This document shows, in pieces, positions 49,251 to 58,041 of a stretch of DNA of 64,000 bases. This DNA comes from Microtetraspora niveoalba (lineage in GTDB: Bacteria; Actinomycetota; Actinomycetes; Streptosporangiales; Streptosporangiaceae). Location of the stretch: contig NZ_BBYM01000009.1 of NCBI RefSeq assembly GCF_001570405.1, forward strand, positions 1 through 64,000, given 5' to 3'. Numbering within the stretch: position 1 is the first letter of the stretch; every line of letters begins with the position of its first letter. The notes under the pieces are model-generated. The model did no database searches. It saw only the letters and a program-made list of their open reading frames with translations, and was not told where the DNA came from. Made by a program: the position numbers and the translations under genes.

Positions 49251-49458
49251 GAAACGACCATCCGATAGTCACTGATGATCCGGATACTGTCCAGATGGTC
49301 ATTCTTCCTGGGCGAATAGGTGGCAGGAGAAACCCTTGCATATTTCGACTCGTATGCGCAGGCCCACCTGTCCATGGCCTGCAGCTACTCGGAATCGCCA
49401 ATTGAGGGCGCTTCGGCCCTCGGGCGAGGTAGGACCGAATCAGGGAAAGCGCACACGA

Positions 49459-49938
49459 TCACTCGCGAACCCACGTGGTCAGCTTGAATTCAACGGCGGG
49501 AATTGAGTATATGCCGATACAGTTAATCTTCGTGATGGTCGCTCGGGCCACGCGTCCAGTAGAGGTGACCGCGCACAGTGATGCCCCCGGCTCGAAACCC
49601 ACCTCTTCAGGGTTCGCTTGCTTGTCGATCCGAAGGGTACCCAGTGACGCCCCCGACGCCGCCGCTGCGCAATGCTCTGGACCAGCGTCCTCGCCTTTTC
49701 GTAAAAGACCGACGGATGCCCCCTGCGTAGCGATCAGCTGAGCATCCGAGCAGGTCTCGTACATCATGTCGATGGCGTCTCGCTGGCTGCTGCTGAGCGC
49801 ATTTCCGTTGCCCACTCGTCGAGTGATCGGCTTTTCTCCTCCGCCGGGATTTCCGTCGAAGTCAACGGCGATGTATGGGTCACGCGAGGTGCTGTCGTGG
49901 GCTGTCCGAATGGCGAGTGGGGTATCGGAGTGCTTAAT
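49459..49938 (-). pseudogene. Start-less remnant of a secreted or kinase-associated protein
   Basis: The frame encodes a coherent domain (PLAIRTAHDSTSRDPYIAVDFDGN, SSSQRDAIDMMYETCSDAQLIATQ, then LCAVTSTGRVARATITKI ending FKLTTWVRE) similar to C-terminal domains of actinobacterial exported proteins. It continues upstream of the first usable start (GTG 49815) but no ATG, GTG or TTG occurs before an in-frame stop near 50247. The 5' part, including any signal peptide, appears lost. A truncated gene is the simplest reading; translation from GTG 49815 (118 residues) remains possible. Confidence 0.5.
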
Positions 49939-49964
49939 GTGATACTTGCCTGGATCTTCCGGAA

Positions 49965-50150
49965 GTGCCGAGTCCGCTGGTGTTGAGGAACCATGCGGAG
50001 AGCTTTCCGTGGGTGCGAGATCTGGTGTGGGCGGACTGTCCGATGGAGAGGATTGACGGCCATCGCGTGACCCTTCGTGATGGAAAGCTCGCGATCGAGA
50101 GAGAAGAAGCGATGGCCGTGAAAACCGCGGGTGACCAGGTCCGTTCGTGA
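49965..50150 (+). CDS. Possible small protein or gene fragment, 61 residues
   Basis: GTG 49965 to 50150 encodes a plausible globular sequence (NHAESFPWVRDLVWADCPMERIDGHRVTLRDGKLAIER). It begins where the opposite-strand remnant loses its 5' end, so it may be a fragment joined by recombination. No family is recognised. Confidence 0.3.
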   Translation: MPSPLVLRNHAESFPWVRDLVWADCPMERIDGHRVTLRDGKLAIEREEAMAVKTAGDQVRS

Positions 50151-50194
50151 TCAGCTCCTGGAGTTTCCGCGTTGGTGTGTCATGATCGGATGCG

Positions 50195-51148
50195 ATGAGC
50201 AGTGGAGGGGACTCCGATCCCGTTCTGGGTGAGGCTCGCCGGCACCACCTGAATCAGGTGAACGGTGTGCTTCGTCGCCCTGGCATGTACGGCAGAGATG
50301 AGATGGCGGAACGGCTTCTGCTGGAGGCGATGGCCGCCGTGGACGGGAACTTGACGCGGTGGTGGACGGAGTGCGATCGACTACGCGAACGCGACGCATT
50401 CGCCGCGACGGGCGTCATGGGGGCCTACAGCACCATCCTTCCCGCCGACGCCTTACGTGATGCCACGGCCTCCATCTACGCCGAGATCGCTCATCGTCTC
50501 GGCTGGCTGGAGCTGGATCGGTCGTTGTCGGCGGCGGAGTTTCAGCAGTTGAGCGCCGACATCGGTGAGTGGGTGACGCAGGACCGCACGCTGTCCGAGG
50601 TCATTGAGATGTTCGGGCCGCCGTCGCTGTGGATCGGCGGAACCAACGAGTTCTTCTCCAAGACCCTTGCCTACGTCACCGCCGATCGCGACGACGACTT
50701 GATTTGCCTTCACCTGTGGAATGCCTTCGCGAACACCCCACCCGAGGCCGGTTTGCGGGGCGTCCACCCCGAACCAGTGGTGCTCGCCGTACGTCATCGG
50801 CGAGGCCCTTTTCCTGGTGCCTTCTCGTTCACTCCCGAGGGACTGCGCCGCAGCCCCAGCGCCGACCAGCGCAGTCCGCTCAGGCCAGCCGTCTGGATCT
50901 TCCATGGTGACCAATCCCGATACGCCTCCGGCGTGTTCGACACCCTGGACGCCGGACTCGCCTGGGCAGCCGAGCATCAGGTGACCGGGATCCTGGCCGA
51001 GTATCCTCACGGCGGCGCCTACGACGTCGCAGTCAGCGAAGGTCGCTTCACCCCCTCGAAAGCGCATCACGGCACCGCCGGTCACGTCGCGAGCTTCAGC
51101 CGGGGGTTACGTCATGTCCACCTGACCGGCGGCTGTCCAGACCAATAG
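50195..51148 (+). CDS. DUF7710-domain protein, immunity-like
   Basis: A 317-residue soluble protein. The C-terminal 85 residues (VWIFHGDQSRYASGVFDTLDAGLAWAAEHQVTGILAEYPHGGAYDVAVSEGRFTP) fit the DUF7710 type that is common in polymorphic-toxin immunity and accessory proteins of actinobacteria. The N-terminal part (NQVNGVLRRPGMYGRDEMAERLLLEAMAAVDG, then RTLSEVIEMFGPPSLWIGGTNEFFSKTLAYV) is of unknown fold. No toxin gene is beside it, so it may be an orphan immunity gene in the island. Confidence 0.6.
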   Translation: MSSGGDSDPVLGEARRHHLNQVNGVLRRPGMYGRDEMAERLLLEAMAAVDGNLTRWWTECDRLRERDAFAATGVMGAYSTILPADALRDATASIYAEIAHRLGWLELDRSLSAAEFQQLSADIGEWVTQDRTLSEVIEMFGPPSLWIGGTNEFFSKTLAYVTADRDDDLICLHLWNAFANTPPEAGLRGVHPEPVVLAVRHRRGPFPGAFSFTPEGLRRSPSADQRSPLRPAVWIFHGDQSRYASGVFDTLDAGLAWAAEHQVTGILAEYPHGGAYDVAVSEGRFTPSKAHHGTAGHVASFSRGLRHVHLTGGCPDQ

Positions 51149-51214
51149 ACGTCCGCTCATGCCGCGGACCGCGCGTCTGCCGGTTGCGAACCGGCACATT
51201 GCTCAACACAACAG

Positions 51215-52226
51215 GTGCTCGGCCTGCGGATGTCCAGCCTGCTGCTACGAGCGTCGCCCGGCGGGGCCGGCCGGGCGACGGGCGTGGCCGAGGTGGTGGC
51301 CTGGCTCGGGGCGATGCAAGCGCAAGACCTGGCCAGCGGTCTGTGGTCGTTCGGCGCGCGGCTGCCCGGATACACCGCCGCCGACGTCACCGCCGCGCTG
51401 GAGCGGCGTGAGGCGCTGCGCACGTGGCCGATGCGTGGCACCATCCATTTCGTCCCGTCCCGCGACGCCCGCTGGATGCTCGAATTGATGGAGGTGCTGG
51501 GCGCGGCCCTGGCCGGCGGCGGGCGGCTGAGCCGGTCGGAATGCCTGGCCGTGCTGGCCGCCAAGGGCATCGACACCAATGGTCAGCGCGGCTACCACTT
51601 GCTGTGGTACGCCAGCCAGCGGGGCCTGCTGTGCGTCGCCCCCAACATCGGCAACGAGCAGAGCTTCGTGCTGCTCGACGAGTGGGTGCCCGACCCGCGC
51701 CGGCCAGAGCGCGACGAGGCGCTGGGCACCGTCGCCCTGCGTTACTTCCGCGGCCGCGGGCCGACCACTCGGCACGACTTCGCGGGCTGGACCGGCCTGA
51801 CCGCGGCCGACGCCAAACGCGGCATCGCCGTGGCCGCGACGCGCTGGCCCGGGTGGCCGTTCACGGGTGGAGGCGTACCTCGACGCCGCGCTCCTCGACA
51901 CCGCCCCTCTCCCGACTGGCGACGACGAGGCGCTCGTGCTGCCGGGGTTCGACGAATACCTGCTGGGCTACAAGGACCGCTCGCTCATGATCGCCGACGA
52001 GCACAAGGCGGCCATCATCCCCGGTAACAACGGGGTCTTCCAGTCCACCGTGGTACGCGCCGGCCGTGTCGTGGCCGTCTGGAAACGCATCCTCGCGAAG
52101 AGCCGGGTACGGATCGCCGTTCAGCCGCTCGTGCCGCTCCACAGAAGCGACCGGGCGGAGGTTGAGCGGGCGTTCGAGCAGTACGCGAAGTTCGTGGAGC
52201 GCATCCCGGAGGTGCGCTGGCCGTGA
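51215..52226 (+). pseudogene. Winged-helix DNA-binding domain protein (HTH_42/AlkZ-like), frameshifted
   Basis: The first segment (VVAWLGAMQAQDLASGLWSFGARLPGYTAADVTAALERREALRTWPMRGTIHFV) and the second (YLDAALLDTAPLPTGDDEALVLPGFDEYLLGYKDRSLMI) are consecutive halves of one protein but lie in different frames. The break is at the GGG run 51865-51867: removal of one G would restore the frame. Intact homologues are related to the DNA glycosylase AlkZ/YcaQ. The start is also poor: GTG 51215 without an evident ribosome-binding site and a few residues short. A sequencing error is an alternative explanation. Confidence 0.75.
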
Positions 52227-52293
52227 CCCGTCGCGTGTTTCAGCGCCGCTGACCTCGATGCCGACGGAAGAAGGGCGCGTGGTGGGCATGGGC

Positions 52294-52345
52294 GGTTGCT
52301 CGATGGTTGCTCGGCTGTCGTGATCTTGTTCGCGTAATGATCAAT
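52294..52345. repeat. Right copy of 52-bp direct repeat
   Basis: Begins GGTTGCTCGATGGTTGCTCG and ends TGATCAAT; pairs with 48369-48420 (44/52 identical). It directly precedes the gene at 52410. Confidence 0.8.
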
Positions 52346-52409
52346 GCGTATCCGTGATTGTGATCATCTGGGCAGGCGGCAGCGATCTGGATCGATTTAC
52401 CCTGTCGCT

Positions 52410-53030
52410 GTGGGCACCGACATCTACGGCTTCATCGAGGTTCGTCACCCGACCGCCGGTGAGGACTGGTTTGAGGGGGAGCCGTGGGCCATGGCCATGT
52501 CCCTCGACCTGCTTCATGAGGGCAGTGACTACGCGGCGTTCGGCTGTCTCTTCGGCGTCCGTGACTGGCTCGGCTGGGCGCCGATAGCGGCAGAGCGCGG
52601 CCTTCCGGCAGACGCTTCAGAGTCCGTTCGCACCGACTACGAGAATGACGCACGGTTCGATGACGTCATACATGGCTGTACGTGGGTTTCGTGGGCGGAG
52701 CTTCGCGACCTGGACATGTCGGTCCGTCCGGCCGCGCGGGGGATGCTTGAGATCCACCCAAGACCTTGGCTGATCGAGCGGTATCGCATCGATGACCAGT
52801 GGCCCGATGAGGTTGTCGAGCAGTACGGCATACCTCCGCTGGGCGCCTCGCCCGTCGAGGCGCCTGCGGGTCGCTGGGAGGCTGCCGGGGCGGTGCTCGA
52901 GTACGGCCCGGTGACACGACTGGACGTGCTGGGCCCGGGTACCGGCTGGGAACACGTCTTCGAGGTGATGCGGGCGCTGGCACAGCGGTTCGGACCTGAC
53001 GGCGTGCGACTGGTCGCCTGGTTCGACTGA
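52410..53030 (+). CDS. Hypothetical protein, GTDIYGFIEVR type
   Basis: A 206-residue protein from GTG 52410. It begins VGTDIYGFIEVRHP, an N-terminus recurrent in uncharacterised actinobacterial proteins, followed by YAAFGCLFGVRDWLGWAPIAAERGLPADAS and a C-terminal FEVMRALAQRFGPDGVRLVAWFD. No catalytic motif, signal or membrane segment is seen. The frame is open 22 codons further upstream through the direct repeat, but the family start is the GTG. Confidence 0.65.
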   Translation: MGTDIYGFIEVRHPTAGEDWFEGEPWAMAMSLDLLHEGSDYAAFGCLFGVRDWLGWAPIAAERGLPADASESVRTDYENDARFDDVIHGCTWVSWAELRDLDMSVRPAARGMLEIHPRPWLIERYRIDDQWPDEVVEQYGIPPLGASPVEAPAGRWEAAGAVLEYGPVTRLDVLGPGTGWEHVFEVMRALAQRFGPDGVRLVAWFD

Positions 53031-53429
53031 CGGACCACCCGAGGAGGAGAAGGCTCTCCGGCGGAGAGGGAGCAAGGCTGCCGCGTCTTCGGCGGCTTGG
53101 CGGGCGAGCTCGATGCCGACCAGCGTGTTGCGGCGCGGACACCCTGTGATGGCCTGGTCGCGTGTGGGCTGCTCGTCGACGCAGAGCCAGACCGACAGCG
53201 GCAGGAGCTGCCGACCGGAGGTGGACGGTTTCGTCATTGCGTGGTGACCCGAGGCGGTCACCGATCCCCAGCTCCGTTCTTCATGTACGGCGTGCGCGCC
53301 TATCGGGTTCAGCCCGCAGCGCGCCGGCGACCTACTGGCGGGCAAGCGGTCATCGAGCGTGTCAGTCAGATCCGGACAGGGGAGGCCGCCTCCTGCGCAA
53401 CCTCCCCACCGGTAGCCACGACCCCGTCG
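53031..53429. other. Gene-free 399-bp gap
   Basis: Frames on both strands are open for short stretches, but none shows the codon bias or motifs of a gene. No hairpin or tRNA is recognised. It separates the island-like patch from the sigma-factor operon. Confidence 0.5.
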
Positions 53430-54614
53430 TCACCTGATCCCGGAGAGGTTCACCAGCACCTGCTTGCTCCCGCGCCGGTACCAGAACAGCCCGTCCTCCA
53501 GGTGAAGGGTGGGAAAAGGTTCGACGTTCATGCCGATCGTGTGTATCCCCAGCACGCCCGTGCGGCGCGTGGAGATGTCGTGGACCGCTATCGCCGACGT
53601 GCCGTCAGGCCGGTGCCGGCTGATCAGGGTGAAGCGCTCGGAGTAGAGTCGCGTGCCGCCGTTTCCCGGCAGCCTCTGTAGCCCTGTGCCGTCACGCCGC
53701 CAGACCTCGCCCTCGTTGATGCACCACCTGACCCCGCAGTAAGACCACCCCACTCTCCCCGGTGGAGGGACGGCGTCCACGCGCTCGCCGGTACGTACGT
53801 CGATCAGCTGCTCCATGGGGCGATGAACGCGTTCTTTCGCATCGGAGACGCTGTAGGGGCGACCGGCCCAGGGCCACGTGAGGAGTCGGTAGCCCTTCGT
53901 TTCCTTGATCAGCGTAGGCCTGCCGCCCTTCAACGGCACCCGGTAGACACCGCCGTTCGCGGGAGACCACACCGCCATCCCGTCCGCGATGGCCAGCGTG
54001 ATCCCCTCGTAGGTGTTCTGAGGGCCCAGTACGCCGCGGAACGAGGCGATCCGCCGCGGGATGCCGCCCATGACCGGCACTGTCCAGATCTCTGTCATCC
54101 CATCGCGGAAAGCCGACCAGGCCACGGCCCCGTCGCCGAAGACGAGCGGGTCGTTCCCCACGCTCCAGTCCTTGAGCGGCGCGATCCTGGCGAAGGTCCG
54201 CTTGTCGAGGTCGTACGACCAGATCCCGTCGAGGCGGTTCCTGGTGAGGCCGCGGCCCACGACGACCCGATCGTTGACGAACACGTCGGGTGTGAACGTG
54301 CGCCCGCCCGGCGCTTTGACAGGGATCTCGTGTACGGCGTCGGGCCATACGTCTTCGATCGGCGGCAAGTCGGCGCCGGGCCCGGACGGCGTGGGCCGCA
54401 CGGCGGGCGCGGGGGAGGAGGCCCCGCGCACCCCCACGGCGGTCCCCGCCACGACGGTCACGATCGCGGCCGCCACCAGCGCCGGTACCCCCCACCTGCT
54501 CCGGAGCGGATGCCACGGCTGTGGCGCGGGAAGCGCACGAGGCCGCCCGTCGTCGCGCACGGTCTCGGCCTTGGCGGCCATCGCGTCTTTGAGCCGGTCT
54601 TCGATGCTGCTCAT
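53430..54614 (-). CDS. Membrane-anchored beta-propeller protein, likely partner of the sigma factor
   Basis: A 394-residue protein with a short cytoplasmic N-terminus (SIEDRLKDAMAAKAETV), one membrane segment (VPALVAAAIVTVVAGTAVGV) and a large extracellular region of TolB-like propeller repeats (GIWSYDLDKRTFARIAPL, EIWTVPVMGGIPRRIASF, GVYRVPLKGGRPTLIKE). It overlaps the sigma gene by 4 bp. The topology, inside tail plus outside sensor, is that of an anti-sigma factor, although no zinc-binding anti-sigma motif is present. Confidence 0.75.
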   Translation of the reverse strand: MSSIEDRLKDAMAAKAETVRDDGRPRALPAPQPWHPLRSRWGVPALVAAAIVTVVAGTAVGVRGASSPAPAVRPTPSGPGADLPPIEDVWPDAVHEIPVKAPGGRTFTPDVFVNDRVVVGRGLTRNRLDGIWSYDLDKRTFARIAPLKDWSVGNDPLVFGDGAVAWSAFRDGMTEIWTVPVMGGIPRRIASFRGVLGPQNTYEGITLAIADGMAVWSPANGGVYRVPLKGGRPTLIKETKGYRLLTWPWAGRPYSVSDAKERVHRPMEQLIDVRTGERVDAVPPPGRVGWSYCGVRWCINEGEVWRRDGTGLQRLPGNGGTRLYSERFTLISRHRPDGTSAIAVHDISTRRTGVLGIHTIGMNVEPFPTLHLEDGLFWYRRGSKQVLVNLSGIR

Positions 54615-55138
54615 GTCCTGCCTCCCAGTTCCCGCTCGAGCCGGGCCAGTGCTCGGGCGACCGTGGACCGTACAGTGCTCTGCCTGACGCGCGTCATCTG
54701 CGCGATGTCGGCATCGGACAGGTCGACGTAGTACCGCAGCACCAGGACCTCGCGCTGCCGCCTGGGCAGCCGGCCGAGCGCGGCCAGGACCTCCTGCCGC
54801 GACTCTCCGAGCAGCGTCGCCGTCTCCGCCGAATCGACGGGCCGGTCGTCGGCCGGCCCGAGTTTCAGAGATCCCCGGGCCATCACCCCGCGCCTGCGCA
54901 GTACCGAGCGCGCGGCATTGAGTACGCAGGTTCGGATGTACGGCAAGGTGAGCACGTCCGGCGGTCTGCCGTGCAATCTGGCGAAGACGTCCTGCACGAC
55001 GTCCTCGGCGCTCTCCCGGTCGCCGACGAGCAGCACGGCCAGGCGTACCAGCGCGAGCCGGTGCTCGCGGTAGAGGCCCGCGAGTGTCGGCTCGGCTCCG
55101 GGAGGCACGGACACGCGCGGGAGAGTTTCACTGTCCAT
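54611..55138 (-). CDS. SigE-family ECF RNA polymerase sigma factor
   Basis: A 175-residue ECF sigma factor. Region 2 is LYREHRLALVRLAVLLVGDRESAEDVVQDVFARLHG; region 4 is LGRLPRRQREVLVLRYYVDLSDADIAQMTRVRQSTVRSTVARALARLERELG. It directs polymerase to its own promoter set, which is not known. The gene is translationally coupled to the propeller protein that probably controls it. Confidence 0.9.
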   Translation of the reverse strand: MDSETLPRVSVPPGAEPTLAGLYREHRLALVRLAVLLVGDRESAEDVVQDVFARLHGRPPDVLTLPYIRTCVLNAARSVLRRRGVMARGSLKLGPADDRPVDSAETATLLGESRQEVLAALGRLPRRQREVLVLRYYVDLSDADIAQMTRVRQSTVRSTVARALARLERELGGRT

Positions 55139-55386
55139 GCCCTAGCAACGGTTTGCGCTGCCGATCCGCTGCATCACACGGCTTCGGCGTCGGCCGGTTC
55201 TTCGACCGGAACCACCGCCTGCTGCGGTGATCGGCGTCGGTGAGCGGACCGTTCCGCTGTGGTCGTCGGCGCGGGGTGAGTCAGGCAGCCGCGGATGCGG
55301 CGGATCAGCCGTTTTCGTCCCAGTGTGCGGCCGGGCTCTTGACCATGCTGAGCCGGCTCCAATAGCGTCTCTCCCCGCGATACGTT

Positions 55387-55403
55387 GTCTCTCTCAAAGA
55401 GAC
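55387..55403. promoter_or_regulatory. Inverted repeat before the ABC transporter operon
   Basis: GTCTCTCTCAAAGAGAC has 6-bp arms and lies 23 bp before the solute-binding-protein start. It is a candidate site for the IclR regulator encoded downstream; no other operator is evident. Confidence 0.4.
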
Positions 55404-55425
55404 TGTCTGAGGGATGTGAAGGCCC

Positions 55426-56358
55426 GTGAAGAGGGTGCAGGTTGCCGCGGCGACGTTGGTGTCCGCAGTCGCGCTCGTCAGCTGCTCGACGCCCACCGAT
55501 GCCCCTCAGGGTGATCAGGGGAAGAGCGGCGGATCGGCCGTCGAACAAGCCGACACCTTCCCCCAGATCCAGCCGAACCCTGAGGTCGAAGCCCTGCTTC
55601 CCGCGGGGATGAAGCAGTCGAAGAAGATCACGATTGTTCTCTCCGCGGGCGCTCCGCCGACGTCGTTCATCTCTCCCGACGGGAAGACGAGCCTCGGACT
55701 GAACGCCGACATCGGGCGCGCGCTCGCCAGGACGATGGGGGTCGAGCCCACGCTCGTGTCCATCCCGCTCGACGGCATCATCCCCGGACTGCAGTCGAAG
55801 AAGTACGACATGGCCCTGGCCTCCATGTCGCCGAGCCCGGAGCGGCTCCAGGTCCTCGACATGGTCGCCTTCACCAAGGGCGGCTCCGCGATCGCCGTGC
55901 CCAGCGGAAATCCGAAGGGCCTCAGCTCGAAGACGCTCTGCGGCCTCCAGGTGGGCGTCGGCGTCGGATCCTTCCAGGCCACGACCCGGCTGCCGAAGCT
56001 CAGCGAGGAGGAGTGCACGAGCCAGGGCAAGCCGGCCATCAAGGCCGTGGAACTACCCGACCAGAGCCAGGTGCTGCTGGCCCTGTCGAGCGGCCGCATC
56101 GACGCGGTCATGGCCGACGGCCCGGTCCTGGGCTACGCGCAGAAGGCGCAGGAGACCAAGTTCGAGGTGCTGCAGGACGAGTCCAAGCTCACCTCGACCG
56201 GCGGCATGGCCGTCGTCAAGGGCTCCGAACTGACGCCGGCGGTCGTCAAGGCGATGGAGGTCCTCCACGGGCTCCCCGAGTACCGGAAGATCTATGAGAA
56301 GTGGGGGATGGACGGCTATGTCCTCCCGGCCGACGAGCTCGGCCAGCTCAAGGGCTAG
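55426..56358 (+). CDS. Amino-acid-type ABC transporter binding lipoprotein
   Basis: A 310-residue family 3 solute-binding protein with a lipobox (AVALVSC). The ligand fold is [73 protein letters not shown] and [18 protein letters not shown], as in polar amino acid binders. GTG start at 55426. It begins an operon of transporter genes followed by a PLP enzyme. Confidence 0.9.
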   Translation: MKRVQVAAATLVSAVALVSCSTPTDAPQGDQGKSGGSAVEQADTFPQIQPNPEVEALLPAGMKQSKKITIVLSAGAPPTSFISPDGKTSLGLNADIGRALARTMGVEPTLVSIPLDGIIPGLQSKKYDMALASMSPSPERLQVLDMVAFTKGGSAIAVPSGNPKGLSSKTLCGLQVGVGVGSFQATTRLPKLSEEECTSQGKPAIKAVELPDQSQVLLALSSGRIDAVMADGPVLGYAQKAQETKFEVLQDESKLTSTGGMAVVKGSELTPAVVKAMEVLHGLPEYRKIYEKWGMDGYVLPADELGQLKG

Positions 56359-57273
56359 GTGATCGAACCCATGAGCGCCACCGTAGGGCCCGGTCCGAGG
56401 CCCCGTCGCAACCCCAAGGGAAGCCCATGGCGGTACGTCGTCGTCGCCGTGATGCTCTTCCTGGTGCTCGCGCTGGCCGACGTGGTTCTGACCAACCCGA
56501 ACTTCGGCTGGCCGGTCGTCGGGCAGTACCTCTTCAGCGCCGTCATCCTCGAAGGGCTCCTGCTGACGCTGGAGCTGACCGCGGTCGTGATGGTCGTCGG
56601 ATGTGTGCTGGGCGTGATCCTGGCGGTCATGCGGACGTCCACGAACACGTTCGTCGCGCGGGGCGCGTGGGCCTACATCTGGTTCTTCCGCGGCACGCCC
56701 CTGCTGATCCAGGTCATTTTCTGGTTCAACATCGCGGCCCTCTTCCCGCGGATCACGCTGGGCGTGCCGTTCGGCCCGACACTGCCGGGCATCGACGCCA
56801 ACGCCCTCGTCACGCCGTGGACCGCCGCGGTGCTCGCGCTGTCGCTGAACGAGGCCGCGTACATGGCCGAGATCGTGCGCGGCGGCCTGCTCGGAGTCGA
56901 CCGGGGCCAGTACGAAGCGGCTCAGGCGCTCGGCATGCGGCCGATCAAGGTCTTCGGGATCATCCTGCCGCAGGCCGTGCGCACCATCATCCCGCCCACC
57001 GCCAACCAGTTGGTGACCACGTTCAAGAACACCGCGCTGGTCAGCGTCATCGGCCTGGCGGATCTCCTCCACAGTGCCCAGGTCGTCTACGCGCTGAACT
57101 ACCAGACGATCCCGCTCCTCATCGTCGCGGCCTTCTGGTATCTCCTCCTCACCTCGCTCCTCAGCTACTTCCAGTCGCTGCTGGAACGCAGGTACTCGAA
57201 GGGCTATGTGCCGAGGTCGCGCCCACAGTCCGCGACCGGGACGAGCGACGCCGTCGCGCTCAAGGAGGCCTAG
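56359..57273 (+). CDS. Amino-acid ABC transporter permease
   Basis: A 304-residue His/Glu/Gln/Arg/opine-family permease with about five membrane segments. Signature [48 protein letters not shown], and EAA loop [34 protein letters not shown]. The GTG at 56359 follows the previous stop directly; ATG 56371 is an alternative. It probably works as a homodimer. Confidence 0.9.
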   Translation: MIEPMSATVGPGPRPRRNPKGSPWRYVVVAVMLFLVLALADVVLTNPNFGWPVVGQYLFSAVILEGLLLTLELTAVVMVVGCVLGVILAVMRTSTNTFVARGAWAYIWFFRGTPLLIQVIFWFNIAALFPRITLGVPFGPTLPGIDANALVTPWTAAVLALSLNEAAYMAEIVRGGLLGVDRGQYEAAQALGMRPIKVFGIILPQAVRTIIPPTANQLVTTFKNTALVSVIGLADLLHSAQVVYALNYQTIPLLIVAAFWYLLLTSLLSYFQSLLERRYSKGYVPRSRPQSATGTSDAVALKEA

Positions 57274-58034
57274 TGGAGACTCCCATGATCGTCCTGAGGG
57301 GGATCCGGAAGCGGTTCGACTCCGTGCACGTCCTCAAGGGAGTCGACTATTCCGTGTCCAGGGGATCGGTCAGCTGCCTGATCGGCCCCTCCGGCTCGGG
57401 CAAGTCCACCCTGCTCCGCTGCATCAACGGGTTGCAGCCGGCGGACGAGGGCGAGGTCTGGGTCGACGGCGAGCTGATCGGCCTGCGGATCGACGGGGAC
57501 CACGTGGTCCCGCTGCCGGAGAAGGAGATCGCCGACCAGCGACGCCAGATCGGCATGGTCTTCCAACGCTTCAACCTCTTCCCGCACATGACCGCGCTGG
57601 AGAACGTCATGTCCGGGCCGCTCCGCGTCAACCGCGCGGACAAGGAGCGGACCCGGGACCTGGCCATGGGACTGCTGGACCGGGTGGGCCTCGCCGCGCG
57701 CGCCGATCACTACCCCAACGAGCTGTCGGGCGGGCAGCAGCAACGCGTCGCCATCGCCCGGGCGCTGGCGATGAAGCCCAAGGTCATGCTCTTCGACGAG
57801 CCGACGTCCGCGCTGGACCCCGAGCTCGTGAACGAGGTGCTCTCGGTCATGCGCGACCTCGCCGCCGAGGGGATGACGATGATCGTCGTCACCCATGAGA
57901 TGGGCTTCGCCCGTGACGTCGCCGATCACGTGTGCTTCATGGACGACGGCGTCATCGTCGAGGAAGGCCACCCCGACACCGTGCTCACCGATCCGCGTAC
58001 GGCACGGGCACGAGAATTTCTGAAGCGAGGCTGA
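57273..58034 (+). CDS. Amino-acid ABC transporter ATPase
   Basis: A 253-residue GlnQ-type ATPase: Walker [19 protein letters not shown]-loop [17 protein letters not shown], signature [19 protein letters not shown], Walker [17 protein letters not shown], switch His [21 protein letters not shown] lies 5 nt before GTG 57273; it overlaps the permease stop by 1 nt. Confidence 0.92.
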   Translation: METPMIVLRGIRKRFDSVHVLKGVDYSVSRGSVSCLIGPSGSGKSTLLRCINGLQPADEGEVWVDGELIGLRIDGDHVVPLPEKEIADQRRQIGMVFQRFNLFPHMTALENVMSGPLRVNRADKERTRDLAMGLLDRVGLAARADHYPNELSGGQQQRVAIARALAMKPKVMLFDEPTSALDPELVNEVLSVMRDLAAEGMTMIVVTHEMGFARDVADHVCFMDDGVIVEEGHPDTVLTDPRTARAREFLKRG

Positions 58035-58041
58035 CACAACA

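Noticed and set aside
48279-53030. Complete prophage or integrative element
   Set aside because: No integrase, replication or structural gene is recognisable and the tRNA 3' end is not seen duplicated at the far side; only direct repeats and accessory-looking genes support mobility.
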